From assembly GCA_029216955.1 (NCBI GenBank), contig JANAVB010002199.1, positions 12,104,585 to 12,168,584 of the forward strand: a stretch of DNA of 64,000 nt, written 5' to 3'. Below, piece by piece: positions 10,245 through 23,215 of this stretch. Positions within the stretch are counted from its first letter, which is position 1, and each line of letters starts with the position of its first letter. The translations under genes and the position numbers were made by a program. This DNA is from Iris pallida. Its lineage: Eukaryota > Streptophyta > Magnoliopsida > Asparagales > Iridaceae. A model generated the notes under the pieces. That model was not told where the DNA came from, searched no databases, and worked only from the letters and a program-made list of their open reading frames with translations.

Positions 10245-13200
10245 TTAAATTCTTTTATCACGAGAATCTAGCACTCTCTGCCTAGCTTCAATTCGTCCTG
10301 ATTCAGGATCGAAAGGTTGTAGAACAGCAGTTCGGCATTTTAGCTCTTCATTTTGAAGATGTTCAAATTCCTTCTTTTGATTCTTCAAAATCTCCACCTG
10401 ATCAACAGTAGATTGGTACAATTGATTTTCTTGTTCTATGTTCTGCTCAGTAGTTTGGAGTTCTGCTTGGAGTCGAGCAATTTCGGCTTTTAGATCAGCA
10501 GCCTTTTTCTCTTCCTCCATAGCTTTAGTCTTATGACTCTCAGCAACAACAGCTACATCAGAGATTTGAACGTCTAGCTTAGAGGACTGTCTAGTGAAAG
10601 CCAGCAGGAATGTTTCAAAATCAGCTTTACTAATTTTTGCTTCTTGAACCGTGGTTTCATATTCCGTATTTACTAGTGGCTCGATATCTCTTTCTTTCAA
10701 CTCCTTGTAAGCCTTAATTGAACTTTCTAGTTCATCCAAAATATGTTCCAAAAATGAAGCTTGAGTTTCGTCTCCTTGACTGCGGATGCCTTCAATCAAG
10801 AATATAGTAGGAGTTCTAACGGTACTGAAAGGGAAATCTTCTCTCTCCATAACCCTTTGAACTAAGGGTTCCAAAGACGTGAAGAAAACCCTTGTGAAAG
10901 AGGTCACCACAAATTTGTTAGCTGCCAGGGCTCCTAGTAGAGTAGCTACTATGTATGCAGAAGTCTTCATAGCTTTAGCAGGTAGGGATACTTCATTTGG
11001 AGCACTAATATGAGAAGAGCTTCCTTCCCCGGCTATAGTCCCTATGGATGCTGCTACAAATCACATATGTTATAACTTATAATGCTGAAAATACAATAGT
11101 GGGAAAACTTACTTGGGCTGAGTACATTATGCGGAGTCTCAATAGCCTTAGTTGTCTCAGACTGAAGTTTAGACAGAGTCTCTGTAGACATGGTGGCCTG
11201 ACTACTCCCTGCTCCTGATTCGGTCGAGGTGGTAGAATTACTGGAGTTTCATTCATTTCAGTCGCCACCTTAAATATTTCGGGCAGCTCAGTGGTTTTGG
11301 GTTCATTAACTTCAGGAAGATTGATAGGTTCCTTCTCATGAACCACATCCTCCTCGTCTTCAACAAGCAAAGGATTTTTATCAACTGGGATTTCTTGTGA
11401 TAATGATGCATTTGCTAAAGTTTGTTTTTCTTTAGCAATGTTGTCCCAATCTTCATCGTAAGTTTTATCATCAAAATCATAACCATTTAATGCATCAATC
11501 ACTGCTTCTCCTGAGTGAGCAGATATTTGAGCTTGAGAAGTATCTTGTGGAGGTAGATCTTACTTTGGAAAGGAAGCTTTTGGACTCATGGGGGTTGGAG
11601 AGGGAACTGTTATCCCTGCTGCGGCAAGTACATTGGCAGGAACATTTACTGTCATAATGGTGATCGGTGGATGGACATCTGTTAAAGTAACCAATACAAG
11701 GAAAAGCAATTCAGATATATTATCTCTGATAAAAAATGAAGATATTTCACAACGTTGACATTACCTGCTTGAGATGGTTCTTCTTCAGCAATGTCCAATT
11801 TTCTTCTAACTTCTCTGGGTATCGATGCGTTTGGCCCCGCAATAGCTTCGTTACGATTACCTTCTTGGTCGATCAAGGAAACATAAGTTCCTCCTTAAGT
11901 AAACTTCTTTTGTCTCTGAATAGAAGAAGGGGTAATGTTCTTTTCTCCGGAAGAAGAACTGAGAAGCAACTGTTTTGATTGAGAACGAGTTGTTCTCGTA
12001 GTCACTGGTTCATTAATAATCAGTGATGTTCTTTTCTTCTTCTCAGGAGCCCTTGGATAATTAGGAGGATTATCCCGTTGAGGAGAGGCTGTCGGTTCTT
12101 TAGTCTTTCTCTTCTTCAAACTTTTAACATGAGATTTTTCTTTCCGTATCTTTATAGATATATCTAAAGGATCTTGAACCAGGTCAGCAAAATTCATTAA
12201 AATTGATGCTTCCAGAGGTACATCAGCAGGGTCCCTGTCTTCTGCATCTCGAAAAGACTGAAGAGTACGTTTTCCTTATTTAATTCTCCTTTCAGTTGCA
12301 AAGCTATGTGAGGGATGGAAGTTTTCAGCAAATATGTTTGCTGAAGTGTAGAAGTTTGCATATGAATATAACATACGCGGGCCTTGGAAAAGTTTGTAAG
12401 GCATAAAAAAAAATAGCCTTTGTGCCCCGAGCATTGTAATAATTCCAAGCTCTAGCCCCATCAATGAGATAACCTGTGGCTTGGAGGCAAGTGGTCGCAT
12501 TTCTTACATGAAGTTGATCATACCCGAATTATCGTGCAAATCGACTCGGCAAATACGGTTCCAAATAGCATTCTTCCTCAAATTTGTAAACCAAGTGGGA
12601 CGGTCGAATTATTTTAAGCCAGAAAAAGATGTTTGGATTTTAACAGAGTATTTCTTTGGGTAAATCCATCATCTGTGGAGGCATGGTATCATACCCTGTA
12701 GGAGGCCCAACACACTGAAAGAACCATCATGATCCATGGTTCAGGGCAAGTCGGTATTCCGTAAGAGCGGTGTATTTCCAGTGGGCCTTAGCAAAATGCC
12801 CAATAAAATCTCCATCAGTAGGTCCTATATCTGGATCCATCAATCAGGGATGGCGTAGTAATAACCATCCAAACAAATAAGTAAATGGCATTTCTGTACG
12901 GGGAAAATCCGACCGATTATCATTTTTTTCAGCATAGTGTCCACAAAAGAACGCAATCCTGCATTCAGGCGACAGGTCATGGCTGAAAGCAGATCCATCT
13001 TGTATCCAAATACAAGATGTGTCGCAGTGAACAGGACACCCCGATGAAACCTGTCAACTGCACTAGCCTCCGGAACTACAAAGCGTCGTAGCCATAAAGA
13101 TAGAAAGCCTGCCAACTGGGCTTCTAGAGACAGGTCTGTAACCCTGTCTAAGATAAATTTGAAGAACTTCGCCAGCCTTGAACTAACCCAAGTCCTCAGT

Positions 13201-14881
13201 CAGGATGATATCCCCATGATTATGCTTTTCTATCAATAATTGTATATCACTTCTATCAAAAGGTTCAAAGAAATGAGGCGTACAGGCTTGACTGTCCAGT
13301 GGCTTGTCCTCCCACACATGACCCAGGAAAAGATATGGCATCCATTTTGTGATATAGAAAGTATCCGCAGCAGCACTTTCGTAGTAGAGTGAGCAGATCT
13401 TATAGTGGCACAGCAGCTCTTGGAAAACTGTGATCATCTGGGGATTCTCCTTTGCAAGGGCATCTAATTCATCATTTGTGGGTACATATTCTTCATATGG
13501 GTTGTCTTCCATCGGCAGATGAGAGATATATTCCATCTCGTCAAGAGCAAACCCCATCTCTCCATGAGGTATCATGAAGGTCCCAGTGCTTTTGTTATAT
13601 CTCTCTACTAAAGCCAAGAACATGTGAGGGTTTGGATGAATGCCATATACCGTAGTGCAGATGGGATTATAGAGGCCCAGATCAATGAGTCTGTCTTTGA
13701 ATTCCTCCAAAATCCATATGGACAACTACTCCAACGCTTCATTCCAGGGTTTACCAGGCCTGTCATTCGCATAGCGTGGTCTGGATATCTTCCTTCAGCT
13801 TTTGCAAATGTATTTGCAAAAATAGGCACTCTGATGGGAAGGATCAGAGAAGAGTCCTCGGGAGGAATACAGCTCGATCTTAAACCTCTCAAGTGTGTGC
13901 TATATTTTTCAGAAGTGCTGTAAAAAAAGGTCTTTATTCTGTGGACCCACTTTATAACAGATTCGGCCGACTCTTGCTTGTTGGAGAGGAGTCAGATTCT
14001 ATGACATCCTCCTAGTATAGCTAGCAAAAGCATATTGGGATAATGCCATATACTTGGATATTTTTGTTAGATATATGACGTTGTTTTCCTTTAAGAAATA
14101 TCTCGTCTTTTTTCTTGCCTTAGGTTGGGAAGTCTTCTTGATTGCGTCTCCAAATAAAAAGGCAGGTTTCTTGTGGACTGTAGTATCTAAGCTCTGTAGA
14201 GGTTCACAGTTCATTAAGTTCAAAAGGGTTTGATTGTCCTGATCTATGAGCAGAATTCTTCGTGCTTCAAGACCATCGTAATGAGGAAAAGTGACGTGAG
14301 ACAAATTCTCTCCATATTCTGGGACATTAAATGTTGAAGCAAACTTTTCTGCATCCAGGTCTTCCCTGAGATTAACTCCAGAGAGATGCATAAACAAAAA
14401 TTAGAAAAAAAAACGAAGATGTATGATTTATTGAATTACACAGATTTTTTGAGTTGCGCCACGAGATATATTGCGCGAGACTTAAGTTACGCGATATATT
14501 GAGTTGCGCGATAACCCAATTTGCGCCACATGCCATGTTGCGCGAAACTCAAGTTGCGCAACGCCTCAGGTTGCACCATATTTTTGCTGTGCGCAACAGT
14601 ATTCGTAAAAATGAATACCGTTCAAGGAAAGGGCGACCACACCCTTAGAAGGGGTGGCTCAAAGTTTATGATGCACTACACTCTAAAAAGAGGGGCACAA
14701 ATCAATCATTGATGAAATCACAAATCGAATCGGCTCGCCCTTAATCACCTTCCATTGCTGGATTGGCTTTCTCTCGACGACACGAAGGCAGCACATATTA
14801 TGGCAAATGGGTAGGCAGAACACGAGTTGAAGAAGTGGCGATAGCCTTTCCCTTGTCAGCAGCAGTACTTTTTGGGGCCAT
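10245..14881 (-). pseudogene. Antisense accessory gene of Tat element A (plant-mobile-domain-like, coiled coil)
   Basis: Read on the minus strand from ATG at 14881 (MAPKSTAADKGKA), about 110 nt after a TATA box. Parts in order: a short first exon, an intron rich in TTGCGCC motifs (about 14450-14650), a second exon (14397-14050, containing FLFGDAI), a plant-mobile-domain-like region (13900-12840, broken by a frameshift near 13720), a Lys/Arg-rich stretch (12197-11895, with LKKRKTK and EKKKR, nuclear-signal-like) and a long coiled coil (10970-10245). The same order occurs in the antisense gene at 27259-31563, whose protein starts MAPKTPRGG. Known precedent is gene23 of maize Grande elements, an antisense gene with its own promoter. 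Function is unknown. Frameshifts make this copy a pseudogene. Confidence 0.7.
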
Positions 14882-14983
14882 GTCGTCAAAAAGATGGTCG
14901 GAGAAGAAGGTTGCAAAAGTTATAAAAATTTTCTCAGAAGATTAAAAGCGAAAGTAAAGAATCACAGTGGAGTAAACAGGGAT

Positions 14984-14991
14984 TATTTATA
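14984..14991 (-). promoter_or_regulatory. TATA box of antisense gene (element A)
   Basis: TATAAATA on the minus strand, 110 nt before the ATG at 14881. The corresponding gene at 27259 has TATAAATA 104 nt before its ATG, so the spacing is conserved. Confidence 0.65.
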
Positions 14992-15152
14992 GCCAGAAAA
15001 TCAGAATCCTAACAGTCATCCCGAATCGTGCATGATAAATCTAAATTGGTCATAACATATTGCACGAGTCCAGCGCAACTTGACTTAGTCAAAACTTTTC
15101 TAAATTCAAAGTATTCCAAAACTTTACAATATTTTTAAGTTTTGAAAACTTT

Positions 15153-15167
15153 GAAGGGGGTCTTATA
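15153..15167 (+). promoter_or_regulatory. Polypurine tract of element A
   Basis: The sequence CTTTGAAGGGGGTCT lies directly before the 3' LTR. The same purine-rich sequence, reverse-complemented, adjoins the LTR of the second Tat element at 26899-26915. It primes plus-strand DNA synthesis. Confidence 0.75.
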
Positions 15168-16090
15168 GAGCCTAAAAATCAAGTTGCGTCCTGAATATAC
15201 TGATCAGTGATCAAATTACGCCCCAAGAATTAGGTTGCGCCACTGATATGAAGCTCAGAGAACAGACTGCGCCACTGATCAGATTGCGCCTGATATCAGA
15301 CTGTACCCAGTCTTTTTGCACCAAATCCTACGTGACGTCTGACACTTAATGGTCATCATTACCTGACAACACTGACGACTGACACAACAGTGAACGAGAA
15401 AAATCTCTTCGAATCCCGTGAATTGTGCCGCTCAAGGGAAAGTAGCGGACAGCTGTCCTGTACGCTTCGTGAGTTGCGCCCAGGCGCAATCTAGAAAAAA
15501 TCTTTAGTTGCGCCTAGGCGTAATCTGAATGGCTTCTGCTCAGAAGCTGCCACGTGTGTGGGCGCAGCCCAAATCAAGCGTAGATGACCGAAGCTCGCGC
15601 AATCTGATGAAGTGAGACAACTGACGTTCTAAAGCAGGATGACGTGGCGCACATGCCACTAATCTCTCAAGATGTGTCTACTATCCTGTACACGACCACG
15701 CGCATCTCAATCACATGATGCCACACGTCTAAATACAGTTAGTACACGACTGACAACTGAATGAAAGTTGGCACAACATGAGGTTGGCGCAATCCAATGT
15801 GGCACAACCCAGCCTCGCGTACATCAGAATAACTGCTAAAACAGTTATTTTCTGAACTCTATAAATAGAGTTTCCAAGCATTGTGAAATCATCAGATACA
15901 TAGGGACAGAGATCAAGAACTCTTACAAAATTGCTGCTGCATTCTCCAGAGGCTACAGTCTTCAAGTTCACATAGTCCAAGGGATAAAGTGATCGTCTTC
16001 TGATCAGATTCCTAAAGTTGTACTTCCCCAGAATTCATTGTACTTTGTACTCTTTTACAAGTTTGGAATAAACAAATTTTATTTTTTGCA

Positions 16091-16093
<3 letters not shown>
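15168..16093 (+). repeat. 3' LTR of Tat element A (about 925 bp)
   Basis: It starts right after the polypurine tract (TATAGAGCC, first bases decayed from TG) and ends near TTTTTTGCAAAC, similar to the GGCAAACA end of the other Tat LTR. It is dense in TTGCGCC/GGCGCAA motifs (15185-15610). It has a TATA box at 15860-15867. The right boundary is approximate because a (TA)n array follows. Confidence 0.65.
15860..15867 (+). promoter_or_regulatory. LTR sense TATA box (element A)
   Basis: TATAAATA in CTCTATAAATAGAG, about 230 bp before the LTR end, in the orientation of gag-pol. It is placed like the TATA box in the LTRs of the younger Tat element. Confidence 0.6.

Positions 16094-16167
<74 letters not shown>
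16094..16167 (+). repeat. Compound microsatellite (TA)n(GA)n
   Basis: Pure TA repeats to about 16120 followed by pure AG repeats to about 16167, directly after the LTR. Confidence 0.95.
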
Positions 16168-16171
<4 letters not shown>

Positions 16172-16177
16172 ATAAGG

Positions 16178-16295
16178 GAGGTGAGGTGCCACCTTATGAG
16201 TGGTACCTATGTGTCACCTCCTATGCTATCATCATGTTTTGAAAAGTGTACAAGTGCATGATAATAGCATGGGGTGACACATAGCCACCTCACCA
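16178..16295. mobile_element. Small fold-back (MITE-like) element
   Basis: The left arm (GGAGGTGAGGTG ... CCTATGTGTCACC ... ATGCTATCATCATG, 16178-16235) pairs with the right arm (CATGATAATAGCATGGGGTG ... CACATAG ... CCACCTCACC, 16257-16295) around a 21-bp spacer. It has no coding capacity. The superfamily is unknown, and no clean target duplication is visible. Confidence 0.55.
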
Positions 16296-16297
16296 TG

Positions 16298-16355
16298 AGA
16301 GATGCATGCGGCCCGAGTGGTCAAGAGATCTATTCCCGGTGGGAGCGTTCGTCAC

Positions 16356-16420
<65 letters not shown>

Positions 16421-16643
16421 ATGCGATTGAGAAATGAGACATCTCCAAGGAGGCTGCTAGTTCGAACAACGAGGGTAATATATTAATTTTCTTGTGGGAG
16501 ATTAACTTGTATAGTGCAGTCAGGGATGCGAATGCGGTGAACTTGTGCGGGAGACCTTTGGATCAGGGTTCTACATCTCATGTGTTCGTAGGTTTTCGAG
16601 TCAGAATTTTTTTTTTTTTTTATTTGAAAAAAAAAAAAAAAAA
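16298..16643 (+). mobile_element. Possible tRNA-derived SINE, interrupted by (TA)n
   Basis: GCGGCCCGAGTGGTCAAGAG at 16309-16327 resembles the polymerase III A box of Leu/Ser tRNAs. TAGTTCGAACAAC at 16458-16470 resembles a B box. A 58-bp (TA)n array separates the two. The unit ends in a T run and an A run (16607-16643). It cannot fold as a tRNA gene as it stands. This is a weak call from two short motifs. Confidence 0.35.
16359..16416 (+). repeat. (TA)n microsatellite
   Basis: Uninterrupted TA dinucleotides, about 58 bp. Confidence 0.95.
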
Positions 16644-17367
16644 CACCGGATGAATGTTAAAAAAAATTACGAATTTCGCCTCCACATGGATCATGGAAGC
16701 AATCAAAGCAGACATCATACACATTGTTATCATGCATGATGATATCAAAAGTGACACGATGTCATCTCCCAATGATTTGGATTTTATGGCATTTGTATAG
16801 CTCTCTTCTCCATAATTCATCCCAATCTCTGTGATCATGATATGCTTGTCTAGTAAGCATGGTGGCAGCCACCATGGGGTCAATGAAGATGACACATCAA
16901 AACAGTCGGATGTCACCTGGGTGGAAATGGGAAGAAAGTAACACATGGCATTGTCTCAGTGGCTTCCTGACATGACAGATCAGCAAGGACAGAGATTGTG
17001 GGAGGGTCCCACGAGACAAGAACTAGGCGCATGCACGCAGAATATCTACAATCTTTGTAGTACAGAGGGGAGTGCTCTGAAAAGCGAGGCAAAGGAGGTT
17101 TTTCTATTTGTTTTATCAATGGCTTCCGCCATTATCGTTATATGTAAGAATATTTTAACAAATAGTCCCTTTCAAAATACGTAAAATCGAATTCAACTCA
17201 CACGTGTGGTTAGGAAGGAGAGGTATAACTTTTTTGGCTAAATAGTCGGTCTCGAAATCGAACCACAAAAAATGTGTGGGTGTGAGTATGTGTGTGAAAT
17301 TAATTGGGGGACAGTGGACCAAAATGACATGCAACACAACATGCACAAAATCTCGTACTTTATGTCA

Positions 17368-17370
<3 letters not shown>
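16644..17370. other. Non-coding stretch without recognised feature
   Basis: Short overlapping ORFs on both strands show no recognisable domain. The stretch is bounded by (TA)n arrays at 16359-16416 and 17371-17426, so it may itself be insertions into a (TA)n tract. Confidence 0.5.

Positions 17371-17426
<56 letters not shown>
17371..17426 (+). repeat. (TA)n microsatellite
   Basis: Uninterrupted AT dinucleotides directly beside a fold-back element. Confidence 0.95.
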
Positions 17427-17429
<3 letters not shown>

Positions 17430-18145
17430 CTGTTACACGTAGCTTCTATGTGGACCAATAAAAATATAGTGACTTGAAAAAAAATATAGATAGAATAAAA
17501 TACCCATAAAAGATTTGATAAATAACAACTTATCATATCTTTGCCTAGGAACTTACCAAATATGTTTGCCTTGAAATTTAAATATTTAGAAATAAAAGAT
17601 CCCAAAATATTAAAGTTAATTTTAATATTAATCTTTATATTATTGTTAATATTAAATTTAATTTTATTGTTAATATTATTGTTAATATTAATTTTAAAGT
17701 TAATATTAATGTTAATATTAATTTTAATTTTAATTTTAATGTTAGTGTTAATGTTAATATTAATATTAATATTAATGTTAGTTTTAATTTTAATTTCAAT
17801 GTTAATATTAATTTTAATTTTCATGTTACTGTTAAAGTTAATTTTAATTTTAGTTTTAATTTTAATTTGGAGGGACAAATGGCATTATTCCTATTTAAAT
17901 TCATATGAAAATATATTTGGTGAGTTCCTATGCAAAGATTTTGTAAATTATTATTTATCAAATCTTTTATGAGATCTTTTATTTCTATATTTAAATTTCC
18001 TCTTCAAGTCACTCTATATTTTTATTGGGCAAAGAAATAAAATTTTCTTTTCTTTTATGAGATCTTTTATTTCTATCAATTTAAATTTTCTCTTCCATGT
18101 CACTATATTTGTATTGGTCCACATGGGAGCTACATGGGATGGCTC
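17427..18145. mobile_element. Fold-back element (719 bp) with low-complexity core
   Basis: The left end GAGCTGTTACACGTAGCTTC ... TGTGGACCAATA ... ATATAGTGACTTG is an inverted copy of the right end (CATGTCACTATATTTGTATT ... GGTCCACATGGGAGC ... GATGGCTC). Arms of about 160 bp (left) and about 270 bp (right) flank a core (17590-17870) made of TTAAT-type hexamer-like repeats. The right arm carries an internal duplication (TTTATGAGATCTTTTATTTC at about 17968 and again at about 18055). It has no transposase, and (TA)n arrays lie on both sides. The long ORFs on both strands of the core are composition artefacts. Confidence 0.6.
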
Positions 18146-18184
18146 ATTTAAGAGTATGAGCCTATGGCTCATATCCTGTTTTTC

Positions 18185-19424
<1,240 letters not shown>

Positions 19425-19439
19425 TCATCATAAATAACA

Positions 19440-22400
19440 AAGTCAAACTGTGATACATCTAAAGGAGTGCATTACATGTATTCATTCCCATTGTCCGTCT
19501 CATTCTGATAGAAACCTCTTTGTGGTGCTTTTAATACGATATACCAACTCGATGTGGCTGACTCTTTTAAATAAAATACTTATTTTGCTTGTGATGCAAA
19601 AATAAATGGATCCCTCTCAAATTGATGTTGTCCTTGGTGGAGGTTAATTAATGTAAACCCATCTTCAAGTTTGATACCATTTTTTATATTTGTCCAATCA
19701 CAATCAAATAAAGGTACTTTAAATTTGTAATAGTCCAGCAACATGATATCTTTTATGATACTATAGTAAGTTACTTTTTCCATTACTTGTGAAGCATCTT
19801 TCGCACTTGCTCGACTCATTGTTTCTGCTTCAATAGAAACCTCACAATTTTGTGTACTTTTCTCCGCATCCTTTGTGTGAAATCAATTTTCATTGATAAC
19901 ATAACCAGAATAAAACTTTACTTCCTTCTTAGGCTGACATGCAAGCCATCTAACAATATCTGACATTGGACCACTGCTGCCACTTTTAACTTCATTTTCC
20001 ATCCATTCACTAAACGTGTTCATATGTCGCTTTTCTAAAAAAGATTCATTCTTGGCTAAACGTTTATCTAAACGTATAAGCTGCTCTTTGTGCATTCTGG
20101 AACAGTTAGAAAAGATAATTTAGAATGTGGATAATGAGAATTAAAAATAAAAAATAATTTTTCTACAGAATTATAACTTACTCTCTCCATGGATCAACTT
20201 CTGCGGTATTCTTCAACACATGACGATGGACAATCTCTAACATAGAAGAAGATATTGAGTTTTTTATCCTACCTTGACCAAGTGGTCGCCCTTCTACTAT
20301 TGTTCTATCTTCAAAATTCTTATTATGCATATGTTGATGTCCTATATCAGCTGCTTATTTTAAGTACCCAGAACAAAATTGTGTCAATTCATCAGCTAAA
20401 TACTTCTCTGCTATGCATCCCGCGGGATTAGAATGATTTTTAACATATCCTTTTAGGACCTTCATATACCTAATCATGATTAAAAAATTAGCTTGATAAA
20501 CAATCATATTAGGCTATAATTAATATAAGGGTTATACCATAAACATTGATCCTCACCTTTCAAAAGGGTGTATCCATCTGAAAGGTACCGTCCAGCAATC
20601 AGTGCTTCTTGTCCAAGATGAATAGTTAAATGGACCATAATTTCAAAAGAAGATGGAGGAAAGAACCTTTCCAACATACTCAGAGTCAGCAATTTCATCT
20701 TCAAAAAGCTCTAGTTTATTTTTATCAATTATCATTTGACACAATTGATTAAGAAATGCACAAAGTACAATTCTTGGTCCCTGAGGTAAAAGTCCTCTCA
20801 ATGCCACCGACAACACTTGGTGTACTAAGACACGACAATCATGGGACTTGGGGCCATAAATCTTGTGGTCTTGTAATGACACTGGATTTGCAATGTTAGA
20901 ACTATAGCCATCTGGCAATCTCAAATTTGCCAATCTCTCACAAAATATATGCTTCTCTTTCTTTGAAAGTACGTACGGAGGTATAGTACCTTTAGAACTA
21001 TTAATCTTATCATCTTTGAGATGGAATTTTTTTTCTGATGCCCATCACCTTTAAATATTTTTGAGAATTCAAACTGTCTTTCGTTTTCTCCTTATATTCA
21101 ATAGAGTACCAATAATATTCTCACAAATATTTTTTTAAATGTACATCACATCCAAATTGTGTCCTAATAGTGAAATTTGCATTATGAACAGAATACATAT
21201 TAAATTTAACAACTAATACTATAAAGTTTTTTCAAAGTTAAATATAAATAAAGGAAAACATTACCTCCCAATATGGTAACACAAAGAAAATAGTTTTTTT
21301 TTCCATCGCTTTGTAAGTTGTGTAGGATCATCACCATCATTATAATCGATATCTTTATTTCTCTTCCTTCTATTTTCATGTTGTTGGTTCTTCGACTTTC
21401 CCTAAATGTTTACATTATTGTTGACTACCTGATGAACCTCTGAACCGGTTAATTTTTTAGGCCTCAATCGATGTTCTTCAATTCCATCAAACTAAGAAGC
21501 TTTCAACCGCAATGGATAATCAGGTCGAAGAAAAAATTTGTGGCACATGTAAGCAAATTTTTTGCCATTTTGAGCATGTATGAACACCACACACGGGACA
21601 TGCCTTCTTATCCTTTGTAGAATATTCTGATAACTTTTTATACGCTGAAAAATCATTTATTGTCCACATCAAGATAGCTCTCAAGTTAAATGTGGCTTTA
21701 GTGAATGCATCATATACACTAACTCTGTTGACAAATAACCCTTTTAAATCTTCTATAAGTGGTTCCAAATATACATCTATATCATTTCATGTTTGCTTCA
21801 GACCGGGGGTAAGTAATGATAAGATTAAATTTTTTTTTTAGACATGCATAAAGATGGAGGAAGATTGTAGGTAACCAAAATCACTGGCCAACAAATATAT
21901 CTAGAACTAAGATCACCAAAAAGGTTAAATCCATCATAAGAAAGACCAAGCCTGAGATTACGAGGATCCGATGCAAAAGTTGAAAATTTACTATCAATCT
22001 TCTTTCATGCAAACGAGTCAACTGGACGTTGCATCATGTCATCCTGACTTGTGTTACTGTAATGCCATGTTAGTTGTTTGCCATTTCAGATGGCTTAAAC
22101 ATTCTCCTAAATTGAGGTATGATTGAAAAGTAAAAGACCTTTGTTGGAATTCCTTTATGAACCTTTTTAGTACGCTTATTAACCTTCCATCGTGATTCAC
22201 CATATTTTGGACACATCTCCATATGCTCTAAATTCTTTCTAGATAAACAACAATCATTCACACAAGTACGTATCTTCTCATACCCCAAATCAAATACCTT
22301 AAGAAACTTTTTCATAGAGTATAATGAATTTGAAAGTATGTTATCATTTGGTAGCAGATTTCGATTGATGTCAAGAAGTTCATCAAAACCAGTATCACAT

Positions 22401-22825
22401 AGGCTATACCTAGCTTTATACTTGTATAAGATAACGGTTGCAGACATCTTTGTGATAGTGCAACCCGAATATAAATGAAGTTCCGCCTCCTCTACTAAAT
22501 CTTTCAAATCAGGCTCTATTCTTTCATCTGTAGGTTCCATATAATATCATCATCCTCAAAAAGTGCATCTTTGTACATGTTACAAGTCTCTGAAAATATA
22601 CATTTCCATCTTCTAATGTATTCAACCTTTCTCCGTGAAAGATTCATGTAGTGTAACGAGGATGCATACCATTTATGATCAATTGATCATATATGGTATC
22701 AAAATTATGGTATTGTATGTTCATACAACGGCTGCAAGGATATTGATTCGTTTGTAGATCCACCTTACTTGCTTGAACCATATCTACAAATTTCTTTGCG
22801 CCATTATGATAGGCTTTACAAGTTT
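19440..22825 (-). pseudogene. tnp2-type CACTA transposase remnant
   Basis: On the minus strand, in order: the transposase-associated N-terminal domain (22825-22690, with YPCSRCMN), the tnp2 N-terminal region (22540-22070, SRYSLCDTGF-type segment and a CPKYGESRW motif), the tnp2 core (21768-21520, LMWTINDFSAY and a CPVCG zinc-like motif), a DUF4218-like region (20933-20504, KSHDCRVLVHQVL and LPQGPR) and a DUF4216-like region (20095-19580, YYSIIKDIMLLDYY and VPLFDCDW). Frames are broken by stops, frameshifts and probably introns. In an active element the product would bind the ends and cut the transposon. Domain names are from memory of the family, not from a search. Confidence 0.75.
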
Positions 22826-22910
22826 TAAAGATTTATATATATATGAGAAGCAGAAGGAAAAAATTAATTTATTTTTACAAAAAAAGAGGCATACTATGTA
22901 TATTCATATG

Positions 22911-23215
22911 CACTACCAAAATAAGTCATAATGGCGACGAAATTAGCGACTCCAGATAAATACGTTGCTAAGTTTTGTGCTTTTAGCGATGTTTTATATA
23001 TACGTCGCTGAACGTCACTATCAGTGACGTTTGAGCGACAGTTAGCGACACAATTTATGTTTTGGACAACTGATGTCGCATTCTAGTCGCAAAACGTCAC
23101 TGTTTTTTTTATTCAGCGACGTTTATCGACGATACTTTTACGACATCGCCAGGTTTTAATAAATAGCGACGGTTAGCGACGTCTTTAAATGATGTCGCTA
23201 AAACATTTCATATAG
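22911..23215 (+). repeat. Left terminal inverted repeat and subterminal repeats of CACTA
   Basis: CACTACC end followed by many short direct and inverted copies of TAGCGACG / CGTCGCTA (for example near 22942, 23036, 23122, 23166, 23176). Such arrays bind the element's own TNPA-type protein in En/Spm. Confidence 0.85.

Larger units (their letters stand above)
5164..16093 (+). mobile_element. Decayed Tat-lineage Ty3/gypsy retrotransposon (element A)
   Basis: The plus-strand order is remnants of pre-gag and gag (5164-6807), protease (to 7964), a truncated pol ending in RT (9780), a hairpin-rich spacer (9814-10000), a minus-strand accessory gene (14881 to 10245), a purine-rich tract (15153-15167) and a 3' LTR (15168-16093). 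It has the same plan as the young Tat element at 24645-43024. The rest of RT, RNase H and integrase is deleted, and frameshifts and stops are numerous. The 5' LTR is missing because element 1 interrupts at 5164; the remainder probably lies left of the window. Confidence 0.8.

Noticed and set aside
14450..14660. GCGC-rich direct repeats considered as a CRISPR-like array
   Set aside because: Spacing and repeats are irregular and the context is a plant retrotransposon intron. They are short motif clusters.
16309..16480. Functional tRNA-Leu/Ser gene
   Set aside because: A-box-like and B-box-like words exist, but no cloverleaf can be drawn and a (TA)n array separates them. Listed only as a possible SINE.
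17360..17972. Long ORFs on both strands (172 aa minus, 143 aa plus) over 17541-17878
   Set aside because: Both are Ile/Lys/Asn or Leu/Ile runs from TTAAT-type low-complexity repeats in the core of a fold-back element.
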